Shown one piece after another: positions 45,334 to 56,928 of a DNA stretch of 64,000 nt (positions are counted from its first letter, which is position 1; the number at the start of each line of letters is the position of its first letter). The DNA is from Gloeopeniophorella convolvens (taxonomy: Eukaryota; Basidiomycota; Agaricomycetes; Russulales), in NCBI GenBank assembly GCA_022496205.1, contig WTXD01000007.1, positions 434,001 through 498,000 of the forward strand. The letters run 5' to 3'. The notes beneath the pieces are model-generated. The model saw only the letters and a list, made by a program, of their open reading frames with translations, was not told where the DNA came from and searched no databases. The translations under genes were made by a program, and so were the position numbers.

Positions 45334-45616
45334 CCGGCCACCATCGTCTTTCCGCGCTGCCGCGATTCAACTCGCTCCCGATTCAACTCGAACGCATTTA
45401 GCCGCCCACCTATCTCATACTCTATCATTATCTCATTTCGTCTCGTCTCATGCTCATCCATATAAGTACCCGCGGTGCAAATGTATAGTTCAGTCGTAAC
45501 AGCAGGCATTAACATGTGTATTCTACATTCGAGCGTCAGGTGTTGACACTCCAGCAAAGCGCGCAATCATGCTCTCATAAATCATCGTATCGTTCGTCCA
45601 TGTCGGTGTGCCACGC
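45334..45616. other. Spacer shared with the THO2 3' region (inverted)
   Basis: 3' flank of FOL2 reading into the THO2 relic. Reverse-complemented it matches 20404-20600, including 'GCGCTGCCGCGATTC' near the FOL2 end and the 'ATGTATAGTTCAGTCGTA' stretch. Confidence 0.85.
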
Positions 45617-46545
45617 TCAGTCGCACTCCTTGCGCCCCGCTCCCCGCGGAGGCTTGTCCATCGCACCCGGATCAATCAGCCAGCAGCTTCTTCGCGAACC
45701 CGTGCACAGGCGGCCCCCCGTCCCGTCAAGTACCGATTGCGGATGATGCGCGGCCGCTTGGGCATCTGCGTCGGCGTCCAGACCGAGCCCGCCCGTGCTC
45801 ATGATCCCGCCGCCCGCAGCGTCCTCCATCGCGCGCGGCGCGGACAGCGTCGTAGGCAGTCTAAGGAGGGGTGATACGGCCTCAGCCAGGCCCTCGGGGA
45901 TGCGCTTCTCCGCCGGCTGGCACAGATACAGCTTCGGAGTCAGCGGATGACGCGCACGCACGACGCGCAATAATAATGCACCTTCTCCGGTGCGCCGAGC
46001 TCATTCTCGCGCTCCCGCCGGCCCCGCTCCGACTCGCCGCGTGGCGCAAGCTCCTTCTCTTTGTTGCGCGGACGAGCGCCGGCCGCGGCCTTCGCGGTGG
46101 CCCTTCTCGCGCGCGAGCTGCGCTTCGAGGCCCGATCGGACTGCCGGGATTCGGGACGGACGCGCGGGGCGATCCAGGCGATGAGCTCACAGGGGCGCGC
46201 GCGCAGAAATAGAGGGGGCTCCTACGTCATCGTCCGCGGGCCTTCTACGCTTCGCTAGCGTGCCCTCCGCGCCGGTGTCCCGCGCGGGTCGAGGGTTGCC
46301 GATCGAGCTCACGCTTGCCATCGTCAGCGCAGTTAGAGACTCGGTCAACGGTCTAGGTCGGGGGCCCGTGGCCTTCCCCGGGGGATTTGCGCGCCCGCCG
46401 GTGCTGGGGCCTGCGGCTGTGATCGCGTCGCGTTGCGCGTCGTGCAGCTCCTGCGTTGTTGTGCGATGGCTGGGTGCGGCCGGCAGGGACATGACCATAG
46501 CTCCTCGGCGACTGCGGGGGCCGCTCGATGTGCGTCAACCTTACG
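45617..46545 (-). pseudogene. THO2 relic 3 (3' end, inverted copy)
   Basis: Minus-strand copy of the THO2 3' end, from the stop codon (45617-45619) back to about THO2 18640. Matching pieces: 'PPQSPRSY', 'AAPSHRTTTQELHDA' against 'AAPSHAATAQELREA' in THO2, 'TLAKRRRPADDDVGAPSI' against 'TLGKRRRPADDDVSAPSI', and the ending 'KPPRGAGRKECD'. The charge-repeat block is deleted. Small insertions (for example in the intron and a 2-base GC gain near 46110) break the frame. Introns are kept. It is closer to intact THO2 than the other two relics, so probably younger. Confidence 0.88.
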
Positions 46546-47404
46546 GTGGTGCTTGGTTTTCAAGGCATGGGACTCTCGTAACTTACCAGCGGAGCATGAT
46601 TTCCCGTGCTCGTTACATAATACCGCGCAACTTCCGATCATTGTAGCGAACGAGTCCAAGCATGGACGAGTAGCGCTTGAATATTTGAATGTCTGGCATC
46701 TTGCAGCTGACTCGTCCACATACTGCGACTAACTTACTCACCACGCACGCATAAATGGCCCTGTGAAAAACCTGATGAACTGTACTCTGCACAGTGCTAC
46801 AACGAATTTGGGATGGAGGCGCTACCATTGGTAGTGGGCTCTGGCATCTTTCGTGACTTTAAGAAGACGCAAATTAGCGCATAAGCAACCTCTTGCCAAA
46901 CCTTACTATATGACAAGCCTTCAGCGCAACCAAAGTAGAGCCACGTACACCTCGCCCTGCGCCACGAGCCACACAGTCCCGCCGCCACGATGAACACTCA
47001 CCAGTACGACAGAGCGACGACATCGATAGTAGACGGGAATCGAGGCGATCCCGATAGTCCAGTGGTGTGATAGCCAGGAAAACAGATGGGATGTGCGTGC
47101 GCTGCTGCCCATGAACAACAGTGCCACTTTCATACACCTTCCCAAACGCAACCATAGGCGGGCCCCGAGGTGGAAACGACAAGTCGTTCCTCGGCATTCG
47201 CATGGAAACGCTCTGCAAGAAAGGTCCATGATAGGGCTCGTCGAACAGGGGAAACGGATCGCTCCGTACCCTTCCATCCGCCGACGCGAGTGCTCTCGGG
47301 ATCCACAGCGGACGGCGCCGGGCCACCTGAACCCTGGCACGCAGAGGTAGAGCTTTTCAGTAAATGAAGCAACTGGGGATCGCCTAGGTTTAACACTGAG
47401 ACTA
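46546..47404. other. Intergenic, no supported gene
   Basis: Minus-strand frames at 46874-47490 are open in two phases at once and lack any recognisable domain. Confidence 0.4.
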
Positions 47405-47749
47405 CTAGTGGGGCCCAAGAGGTGTCGGATGGTCAGCAGTTTGGCAGAAGCAAGGCCATGAACCAGATGCGGACGAGGTCTGAGAGTCAAGGTTCGTGGT
47501 CGGGCTCGATGTGGTCTTGAAGCGAAGCTGAGGGGATGTTTTATACCCCCGGTGCACCACGCCCGGAAGCGACCAACCGGAGCAAAAGAAGGTATTCAGT
47601 TGAAAATTTCTTGGAAGGGTACAAAGCAGCACAATCATGAGGAACGCGAGAACAATGGCTATTGTTGCGGACAAAGGGGGACCACTGGTGAAAGAGAGCC
47701 GCGGAGTCCTGGTTGAAAGAAAGGATGCGGCGGCAGGCGGCGGCTGCAC
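47405..47749 (-). CDS. Possible small single-pass membrane protein
   Basis: Open frame of 114 codons starting at 47749 (MQPPPAAASFLSTRT). Residues about 27-46 form a clear hydrophobic helix (LSATIAIVLAFLMIVLLCTL), followed by a polar, Ser/Thr-rich tail ending HPTPLGPH. No family is recognised. A second frame overlaps it fully. The start codon lies only 16 bases from the MITE at 47765, so the native promoter may have been displaced. It may be an exon or a chance frame. Confidence 0.25.
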   Translation of the reverse strand: MQPPPAAASFLSTRTPRLSFTSGPPLSATIAIVLAFLMIVLLCTLPRNFQLNTFFCSGWSLPGVVHRGYKTSPQLRFKTTSSPTTNLDSQTSSASGSWPCFCQTADHPTPLGPH

Positions 47750-47764
47750 GATGCATCGATGCTA

Positions 47765-48307
47765 CAGTCAACTACGGCTGACCGGGTCACTACCTCTGCG
47801 CGGGTCACTTGCCTAATCTGGCCCCAGATTACCATTTTTGGTAGCTCAGTCTCACACCGTGCGGCGTGACCCGGACAACTGCTGCACAGGGCGAGATAAA
47901 CATTGCCAGAGGGCCTAACTCAAGTTCAGCTCTTCCGAAATCGTAACACACCTAACATATCATTATAGAGACCTAAAAATGACAACAATGTATGAATCAA
48001 ATAAAGAGCTACAATACATATGCTATAGCTGCCAGTAGCCACTGGCAATTGAAAGAGCCGCTGTTGCCATGCTATCAGGTCTTCAACCGAGCCAACTCAT
48101 CACTCCTTATGCCCTCTATCTTTTAAAACCATGGCTGTATGGGAAAGACCCATGCTTGAAAAGCAGCCTCGAGCATCCCAACAAAAAAAACGAAGCCCTC
48201 GATAAAGTTGTCGAAGCCAGGTCGATAGAGGCCAAGCGTGAGACTGATTACCGGATTAGGCAGGTGACCCGCGTAGAGGTAGTGACCCGGTCAGCCGTAG
48301 TTGACTG
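47765..48307. mobile_element. Tc1/mariner-type MITE (543 bp)
   Basis: Terminal inverted repeats of at least 55 bases start CAGTCAACTACGGCTGACC on the left (47765) and read the same on the complementary strand from 48307. With 2-4 mismatches they run through 'GCGGGTCAC' and 'GCCTAATC'. The ends are CAGT...ACTG and both sides carry TA (47763-47764 and 48308-48309), the target duplication of Tc1/mariner elements. A TIR extension (CAGTCTCAC) is also shared after a small deletion on one side. The inner part has no transposase frame, so the element is non-autonomous. Confidence 0.85.
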
Positions 48308-48309
48308 TA

Positions 48310-49340
48310 CCCGAAAATCCCGGTGAGACGCGTGAGGCTGCGAGGCACGATCGCCCCGGGCCGCTTCCTGACCAGTGGCACCCCCAGCCTCCATAAGCCT
48401 AAGGCTCTCACAAGCTGCTTCTACAATGGCGCTCAGGTATACTATGCTCGACGTCTGGCATCTCCGAGGGTCATAGGTCCAAGGCGAAAGGCAGTCGACC
48501 CCTTTGGATGAACCTTCCACGGAGATCACGGCGAGCGCGTGCTCACCTAGTCTTGAAAACCAGCGTACAATGCCTTTGACAGGGGGAGATTCATCGGAAT
48601 GCTGTTGGCCTCACGCTGCTGGGGACTCGATTCTGGTCCCTGAGGCCTGAAGGCCTGAGGCATCGCGTTTTCTGGAGGTGCCGTACCGGATTCACGTGGG
48701 GCGCGTGTACTTAAGTGTAAGGAGACGCGTGCAGAAATCAATACACACCCCGTCACCTTCGTATGTATGTGCAACACTCCCGAGATCGGCGGTAATAGTA
48801 AACGCTCGACCAAGCGTCCTAATGAGTCTCGCTTCCATGCGCTGCATTTATGCGACTCTGCTGTATTCTGAGATGTGGTTTCAGCCTAGGAGTACATGTA
48901 ACGCTCATACCAGACGAATCCATTTTTTGTATTAACAAGTACATACTGATGCATTGTGTGGATATCATGGACTTGATGCATGTGCATGAATGCTGAATGA
49001 ATTGCCACACCAAGTGGAACTGATACAGTGCTCTTGGGGGCGTTATATGTCCTGCGCGCAGGCTGTTCACATAAGTTTACTTCCGCCCACGTTGCCGCTG
49101 TCCTATCCAGTGTGCTTGTGCCGGTACTTTCGCTCACAACTCCCTTGCAATAGTCACTGACAGCGGGACTCGGCATTCCCAACTACGTCAAACTGCTTGC
49201 TTCTGCTTGCCGAGATGTCGATCCCGGGCGTTCTCCCATGGTTGGTTCTATTGTGCTCCCATTGAAGAGCTCTCTTTCTTTAGCTTCCAGCCTCCACGTC
49301 ACCGCCCTTGCGACCACCCCCCCTTCGTTTCACCGTCACC
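48310..49340. other. Intergenic, no supported gene
   Basis: About 1 kb without recognisable coding content; short frames only. Confidence 0.45.
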
Positions 49341-49607
49341 ATGAGCTATCTGAATGGCTACAGGGATCAGCATTACGAGAACGCCAGCAGCATTCCCCCT
49401 CTCGAAGTGTGCGTGCCTACCTACCCTCAGCCTCGTGTTTCTTCTTCTACCACACCTTTGCAATCTACTACCGCATGCCACCTGCGCGTTGCTTCGCCCA
49501 ATGCTATCGTGGATCGCTATATCCAAGTCGTGCGGCATCTGGTACTTCTGTGCACCCCTCATCCTGTCCTGAACTCTTTCTTTTCTGTTGAAAGTCATCG
49601 TGCTTGA
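49341..49607 (+). CDS. Possible small protein
   Basis: Frame of 88 codons from ATG 49341 in a good start context (CACCATGA), reading MSYLNGYRDQHYENASSIPP. The first 20 residues look like a real N-terminus, but the remainder is open in all three frames and several Cys/Tyr-rich endings are possible, so a splice may intervene. No family is recognised. Confidence 0.25.
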   Translation: MSYLNGYRDQHYENASSIPPLEVCVPTYPQPRVSSSTTPLQSTTACHLRVASPNAIVDRYIQVVRHLVLLCTPHPVLNSFFSVESHRA

Positions 49608-49646
49608 ATCCTGATGTCCTCGTTTCGCCGATCCATCCATAGACCC

Positions 49647-50580
49647 ATGCCACCCACAGATGCGGAGCTTGCCACGAAAGCATTGGATGAAGAAGCCGCG
49701 TACCGTTTTCCCTCGTTCTCCGCAAATGATGCCGTCACTCTGGGTCTTTCCCTGCGCAAGCGTTTCCGCGCGTCGTCTCGACATCAGCGGCTGGGACGCG
49801 GACTCGTTATATCCATTCAGACGATCGTCGGCCACACGCTGTTTTCCTGCACCGTTGGGGACTTGGGCAGCACGATTGGGGACGTCAGCTTGGACAGCTG
49901 GGCAAGTCTGGATGGGATGATTGCTGTCGTGCGCCGTACAGGTCACTCAAGTTTTTACGTCGAAAAGGGAATGGGAGCTATGGGCAAGACCCCACGGCAG
50001 CTGGGCCTGTCAAACGATCTACGGATACATGGCGGAGGTGAGCATCTGACGAGTCCGACACTCTTCGATTGCTCAACACTCAAGCAAATAGCTTTCCCGA
50101 TATATCTCGAGGTAGGTTCCTTAGAGAGAACGTTGGTGTGTTCAATCTGACGCGCTATTGTTTCATAGAACGCGCCATGCTGCCCTATTGCCGTCGTTGC
50201 TTGTTATTCTGGGTCGAGTACTGATGACCATCACGTTTGTCACACCTCCATCCCCGCGTGTGCCATGATAACCGTTTTTTTCGCCAGATGGTGGTGACGT
50301 CAGTGCGGGACTACCTGCGCAAGATGTCTGAGGGGGTAGATAAACCACCAGTTGGTCCGCGAGCCCCGATGAGGATGCCTTCACCTGGCATCGGTGATGG
50401 CAGTACTGTAAGTTTAGACTTCGCTTGCGACGTTGCTCTCTAACGACCGCTTGGCCAAGGGGTGGATATCTAACTCCGCAGTGGGAAAGATATACCGTCC
50501 ATCACAGTTTGATGATGAGCACGAGTCAGAAGGGGTGCATTAAGAGAGGGGGTGCATTAATTATGGGCAGGCGACCATAG
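49647..50580 (+). CDS. HbpS-like / UPF0303 family protein
   Basis: Start ATG 49647 (MPPTDAELATKALDEEAAYR). The order of motifs is that of the heme-degrading HbpS-like domain: 'YRFPSFSANDAVTLGLSLR', 'RGLVISIQTIVGHTLFSC', 'DSWASLDGMIAVVRRTGHSS', then 'NDLRIHGG', 'AFPIYLE' and 'CCPIAVVACYSG'. After further introns comes 'VTSVRDYLRKM', and a GTAAGT...CCGCAG intron (50409-50482) leads to a last exon ending LIMGRRP at TAG 50578-50580. Length about 220 residues. Family members bind heme or cobalamin or act as small oligomeric sensors; the role in fungi is not established. Domain call is firm; inner exon limits less so. Confidence 0.72.
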
Positions 50581-50636
50581 TTTCAGAAATGATAACGGTA
50601 TCAACGACAGTACTCCCTGGAATAGCACTCGTGTCT

Positions 50637-51319
50637 TTAGGGGCTCTCTTCTTCTTCCTGGACCTCTTGAGACTGCATTGGAGAACGGAGCACGCGGATG
50701 TTCTCTGAGGTATAGTTTAGAAGCCGCCTAGTGCCTGGGCTCGAGATACGCACCATGGCGAAGGAAAATCTGGCGTTGGCCTTGGGGAGTGCCAGGGTCC
50801 GCTGTAGGGTCCGCTTCGCGCACCTCAAAGTTAGCCTCGACATAGACATGGGAACCCTTCTGCAAGTGCCTCAGGTAGTTGTTGGAGCCTGGATTGAAGG
50901 AGAGGACATGATGCCACGTGGTCTTGGACGCAGGACGGACTGCACAGTTGAATAAGCATCGGTGCATCAGAGCGTGCAACGGAAAAGGCGTACCGCCATC
51001 GGGTCCTGGGGGAGGGGGTGGGTAGTTCGTCGTGGCGACGGTGTAGCTGTAGTTCGGGTTGCAAATCAGGCAATGATGCCGCACGGACGAAACAAACGCA
51101 TACGAGACATATTCCTTGTCGCTCCTGGTCACGCGCACCTCTGGATCTCTGCCAAGACGGCCAATGAGGATGAGCTTCGCCACGTCGGAGGAACGCGACG
51201 CGGTGGTTGAGAATGCCTGTAAGGGCGCTCAGTGAATTAAGGAGCTAACGGGGGCCTCTGTATATACGCACGCGGGAAGCGCTACGGGAGGCTGCGGCAT
51301 GGCGTGCGATGGAGAACAT
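50637..51319 (-). CDS. RIM1: Mitochondrial single-stranded DNA-binding protein (RIM1)
   Basis: OB-fold protein that protects single-stranded mitochondrial DNA during replication. Start ATG 51317-51319: MFSIARHAAASRSASR is a clean mitochondrial presequence, followed by an intron (GTGCGT...CTTACAG) and 'AFSTTASRSSDVAKLILIGR'. SSB core: 'LIGRLGRDPEVRVT', 'YVSYTVATTNY' after splicing out a 60-base intron, 'TTWHHVLSFNPGSNNYL', 'LQKGSHVYVEANFEVRE', 'GQRQIFLRHENIRVLRSP'. The end QEVQEEEESP is the acidic C-terminal tail typical of SSB proteins. Four introns. Divergent from HBS1. Confidence 0.9.
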
Positions 51320-51592
51320 GGTGAAGTGGGTGGACGCAAGAAGACAGACCCTGGTGAACACGGTGACTGAGCGCGACGGTGAGCGCGCGTCGGCTCTGGC
51401 CAGCTCGGGAGCCGCGAAGACGTGACGGGACGTGACGGATGGTGGGGTGTGTGACGTACGCGTGACAGGCACGGAGGGATGGGTTGGGATTTGGGTCTGA
51501 AGGCCTCCCCTCAACCTCATGTTCAAATAGACGGGCCCACCATCCAGTTTATCACCATTCTCAAGTCCCTTGTAAAACGTTGTATTTCTATT
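51320..51592. promoter_or_regulatory. Bidirectional promoter of RIM1 and HBS1
   Basis: 273 bases between divergent start codons. Contains three ACGTGACGG/ACGTACGCGTGAC-like stretches (51420-51475), a possible CRE-like (TGACG) cluster; no TATA. Confidence 0.4.
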
Positions 51593-54500
51593 ATGTCTAG
51601 ACATAGATTTGTCAGGAATCTAGATCTGGATGGTATGTTTCCTCCCTTGCGCCTCTGCCATCTCAACCCTTGTACACTGATCCCAGAGGAGCGCGACGAT
51701 GGTGCACTGTCCGACGGCGGCGACGAGATGACGCCAGAACAACACGGTACGAACTTTATTTTACCCATATAATGCATTCGCTTATCTGGTTCCGTTGCCG
51801 GGTGTCAGCCCAATTGGAAGCGGCGCTAGAAGACGTCCGCACAATATTGGGCTCGGAGGCCCAGAGCGGTTTCGACGACGAGTTCATCAGAGAAGCGTTG
51901 TGGATTGTTACTTTGACGTCGACAAGACTATCGAATGGCTGCTGGGTATGTCGCGCTCCCGCCTGCATAGCACGTCGACTGACCCTTCCGAATTAAGAGG
52001 TACAGGAGAGGAAGAACGCTGCGCGCGAGAGGAAAGGTAAGCCGTGGTCTCTTCGCTTATCACGCTTTGCGCGGCCCGTGTCCCTGTGTCCCTTTCTCCA
52101 CACCCTCCCCTTTTTGTTCTATTGTGGCCGCTACTTGTAGACGGTGCGGCGACGGTTGCAAGAAGGTGCATCTCCACTTGCTTCAGCCCCCTGCCAGCTC
52201 CATGATCGTCGTCGAGGTTGACTGCTTTCGTCATCCAGAAGCGGGCGTCGCTCTCCCCGACGATGACCTTGTCGCTAAGGGTATGACTACTGCACAAGTC
52301 CACGCAGCCAGGATGGCCCAAATAGCCGAGGCTCGCAACGCAGCTGCTCGCGATGAACTCATTCTTCCGAGCATTCAACCTATGGAGGACTACAACTCCA
52401 CCTCCGATATGGACGCTTACGTGCCACGTCTGAGCACGATTACGGAGAGGACGGAGAGGACAGAGGCAACTGACGTTCCGACGCGCTCCTCGCGAAGCGT
52501 GGCCACTCGCCGTAGCGCGCATGCCCCGAGCTCCGTAACAGATTCGTCTTATGGAGAAGTCATTGGTGGGTGCTGTGCCTGTAGTGAGTTCTCTCGCTCA
52601 TATCGTTGTAGAGTCTCGCCTGGGCCAAGCACGCGTACATGTAGACCCGAACACTATAAGGCCGTCTCCTCCCCCATCTGCACTGCGACTGTCTCGTAAC
52701 GAGTCGGCCGTAATCCATTCAGATGATGGCGAGTCCACGCGCACTGTGACGCCCCCACCCCGAGCACCCAGCGTTCCGGTACCTTCTCTCGACTCCATGC
52801 CTGACATTCCCGACAATCAAACAAGGTCTGCGCGCACGCCCTCGTCAAAGCTACAAAGGTCCAACTCCGCACAGCGAGCAATTCCAGTGCAGGTCTTCAG
52901 GTCATCTCCACCAGCGGGTCTCTTCAACCCCGTCGACAAGCCCTTACCCAGTCTTCCACCCCCGAGCGAACCTCGCCACTCCATCGCAGAATCATCTGCT
53001 CCTTCAGAACCTCCTAGGAAATCTAAATTGTCCGCCCTCGCAAATTCTCGAGTCGCTAGTTCCAGGGCAACGACAGTCTCCCGGAGTTCGCGGATGAGTT
53101 CGAGTAGCCTCGGAACGTCGTCTGTGCGGACGTACCCGGCACTACGCCCTTCTTCTGAATCGGAACTCTCCTACATCGAGGAAGAAGAGGCTGCTTCCGC
53201 CACTTCGTCTATGGTCCGCCATGCTATTCAGATTGCCATGAATCAAGAAGTTGTGGACAAGTCAGTGGCCTCGCCACAGATGCAGGGCGGAGAGATTCAA
53301 CAGGATTCTGTCGCGTCGTCGTCATCGAGCTCGAAGTCAACAGCGAAACCTGTTTCCGAGGTGAAAGCCGACTCTCCCCAAACTTTCGTTACGGCCGCGG
53401 AGTCTCCGGTCACTTCTTCGAGCGAGCGCCCGGCTTCCAAGCTCTCCAAGCTGGCCCAGCAAGCAAAGTCAAAGCAAGGACCCTGGATGCCGAAGCCCAA
53501 GGTTGCGCGGTCATCATCACCGTCGGCGCTCCTTCGCAGCACACACACGGAGTATCTTACCCCTATCGCCAATGGAGCAACTGCGACGACTGCTATCACA
53601 ACCTCGTATCAGTCCTTGGACCACCTCATTTCACCTGCTCGGTCTGTTTTACCGCCCTCTTTCCCACCCCCTGGCCACGTCTCTTCATCAGCATCGTCTC
53701 CCGAGCCAAAACAGTCTAAGCTGGCGATGAAAGCGAAGAAGCCACATCATAAGCGTACTAATAGCGCCGAAGACGAGCGGCCCTATCTTCCTGTTCCTGT
53801 CCATACAATGTTCAAGCCAGAGGGCAACCGTTCCCGTGCGTGGCCCTCGACATTCGCTTCCATCTTACTGGATGGGGTCCCTCTGACACCTGACGATGAT
53901 AAAGGACACCGGAAGGAGCACGAGAAAGAGAAGTCTCACAGAGAGCGTCGTAGCCATAGTCGCTCGAAACCTACATCTCCTCTAGACGAGTCCACTGCGA
54001 ACGTGAAGGCATCCTCCAAACACAAGTCCTCCGCAGCGGCTAAAGCTGCAAACATACCACTGTCCCCACTCGGCCCCTTTGCCTTCGATGTCCCTTCCCC
54101 TGACGACATCGTTTTCAACGCCCGCCGTGGCACCTCGCTCGGGCGTTCCGCTTCCGATGTGTCTGCACCCACCGCTTTTCCTGCATCCCAGCGCCCATTC
54201 TCGTTCTTCTTTCACATCGGGTTCTCGAGTTTCCGCTTCTGCAAATTAGGCTTTGTCGCTTTCGTGAACAATGTACTGACTAGATTGTTGTGCAAATACT
54301 ATTTAGCTGCCAAGGAACTCGAGAAAGCACAAAAGCTTGTTGCGCAAAAGAAGGCGGCCGAGGCGCAGGCCGCGTCGAAGGCTGCAAATCGTGCGATCTC
54401 GCCAACCCGAAGACGCCCAAGGGCGCTAAGAAGACTGGGACCGCCAGCGGGACCGCAACGCCAGCCCGGAAAGGGACCGGTCCTGCGCTTGAACAGCGCA

Positions 54501-56380
54501 ACATTGACATTTCTGCTCTAGGACTCGGCGCGGGAAGAGGAAGAGGCTGTTTGATGAAGAGCCGCCCAAGATGGCCCTCGCGCGTGAGAAGGTGCTCGAA
54601 GAGGCGAGGCAGGCGCTCGAAGCAGAAAGCAAAGGCCAGGCGGGAATCAGCCTGGTGGTTATCGGTAGGTGTCGTGTTCACGGCCGAACATCCATTCTCA
54701 GTGCTATCAGGTCATGTTGATGCTGGAAAGTCAACGCTCATGGGGCGGCTTTTTATATGAACTTGGCCGGATCGACGAGAGAACGAAGGTGGCGAATGAA
54801 AGAGCGAGCAACAAGATTGGCAAAGGCAGTTTTGCATGGGCTTGGCAGCTAGATGGCACCACCGAGGAGCGCGAGAGGTGTGTACCTGCCGTTACCCTCT
54901 GCTGAACATGGGACAGACTATATATTCAGAGGAATTACGATGGACGTCGCTATGCAGTCGCTGTCGACCCCGCACAGGAACATAACCATCCTTGATGCAC
55001 CCGGTCATCGCGACTTCATCCCCAACATGATATCCGGCGCCTCGCAGGCGGATTGTGCGCTGCTCGTGGTCGATGCTTCAACAGGCGAGTTCGAGGCAGG
55101 CTTCGATCGCGGTGGGCAGACTCGGGAACACGTCGTCCTCGTGCGCAGCTTGGGTGTCTCGCAGATCATAGTTGCAATCAATAAACTTGACATGGTTCGT
55201 CCAGTCCCTTCCGGTGCCCATGCGAAGCTCACCTTCTGCAGGTCGACTGGTCAAAAGATCGCTACGAGGACATCTGCGCCCAGCTCAAGGCCTTCCTTGT
55301 CCAGTCTGGCTTCCAGACGTCCAAGACCTACTTCACTCCCGTTGGTGCAATGACAGGCGTGAACCTGATGAAACGGCAAGGCCAGGATGCAGCGGCGCTC
55401 AAAACCTGGTATTCGGGTCCTACCCTCGTCGAACTACTTGGTCAGTGCCCTTCTCCCCCTTGACAGTACGTCCTGACCCTCAAACGTGCTCAGATCGGCT
55501 ACAACCTCCGAAGCGCGACATCGCGTCACCTCTCCGGTTCCCCATTTCCAATGTGTTCAAAGGGCAGAGCTCTACCAGTGGTGTCTCGGGTAGAATCTGT
55601 GGCGGTCTAGTCCAGGTCGGTGAACGCCTGCGCATCTTGCCCGGAGATGAGACTGCAGTTGTAAAAAGTAGTTTCTGTTCATTGAATTATGAATAGCACT
55701 AACCATTGTTACAGCGATTGAGACCGAGACGGACAGGGTTCCGTGGGCCGCTGCGGGATCGAACGTCACTCTGTATCTCACCGCAGTCGACCCTATCCAC
55801 CTCGACATTGGCAGCGTGTTGTGCCCACAAAATGACCCCATCCAGCTAGCATCAGCCTTTACAGCACGAATAATTGTCTTCGATATCCAGGTGCCTATCC
55901 TTGCAGGGACATCAGTACGCGAGCGGTTTCCAGACTCAGACACGTTCACTAATGACTTTTTTTGCTGAAGGTTGAGCTCTTCCATCATTCACGCGACGTT
56001 CCCGCGGCAATTTCTAAACTGAACGCAACGTTGGACCGCGCGTCGGGTGCTGTCACCAAAAAGAACCCTCGGTCTGTTTCGCCGTTCATGGCTGATCCCC
56101 GCCCTTCTTTGTTGACATTGCCTTGCTCCCGCAGCGTCCTCACGAAAGGTGCTTCTGCTGAAGTGCAGATCACGATTCGCCCAGCGACGTTCGCGGGCCT
56201 TGGCGCGCGCAGTACACCCATTCCTTTGGAACCCTTCTCCGTCAACAAGGAAATGGGACGGATTTTAATTCGCAGAGGTGGGGAGACAATCGGCGCTGGT
56301 CAGTGGCTTATGTTCTATCCTTCGACGGATCGTTCTGACGCGACGAATACATAGGCATCGTACTGGGTATAATCCACTAA
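51593..56380 (+). CDS. HBS1: HBS1 translational GTPase (Dom34/Pelota partner)
   Basis: Delivers Dom34 to stalled ribosomes in no-go and nonstop decay. Start ATG 51593 ([13 protein letters not shown]). The HBS1 N-terminal domain follows: '[10 protein letters not shown]', '[11 protein letters not shown]', '[14 protein letters not shown]'. A Ser/Pro-rich disordered linker of about 550 residues is encoded at 52551-54200. A probable intron ends at CTATTTAG 54306. A charged helix '[20 protein letters not shown]' precedes the GTPase: G1 '[14 protein letters not shown]', G2 'GITMDVA', G3 '[17 protein letters not shown]', G4 'AINKLDM'. EF-Tu-like domains II and III: '[19 protein letters not shown]', '[14 protein letters not shown]', '[14 protein letters not shown]', '[19 protein letters not shown]'. 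The last intron splits '[14 protein letters not shown]', stop TAA 56378-56380. Linker is long for the family. Confidence 0.93.
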
Positions 56381-56928
56381 TGCAGCATTGCTAAGGGAGA
56401 GGAAAGACAATCGAATGTAGTGAATGAAATGTACCGGCAAAGCAATGACTTGACCTAATACCAGAATACGTGTTCAGAAATGGCTGCTGTTTAGTAGTGC
56501 CAGTCGACCACGGCCACATGATCTTTTTACTTGCTTTCGTCCTGTCCAATCATAGGAGTAGGACGGTGACGCCAACGTTGTAACTGCGAACTGAAGATCC
56601 CCCACCACCACCTGAGTTGCTGCCGCCCGCAGTGCACATAATGAGATGACAAGATGACCGTCACACCTCGGCTAAGAAATGCTGGAACTCCGGACTCAAC
56701 ACCCAACATATGAAGCCAACTTTGCCGTTGGCCTCAATCTTGCGCATACGACTAATAGCGCCCACCTGTGTTTCCCAAGGAGTCCCAGCAGCACTCACGT
56801 CATTCACAATTGGCGCTTGACATGTCACCGTCCATTCCTCCCAAATACACCTTCTACCCTTCGCCCCACGCGGTGTTCGTCATTGAGCTATACAGTGGTA
56901 GTCAACCCCGCAACACCGACAGGACCGT
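56381..56928. other. Intergenic, no supported gene
   Basis: 548 bases between HBS1 and the patatin-like gene; nothing recognised. Confidence 0.45.

Noticed and set aside
46874..47490. Minus-strand frame of 189 codons near 47 kb
   Set aside because: Two phases are open at once, with no domain, no splice-supported start and no coding bias.
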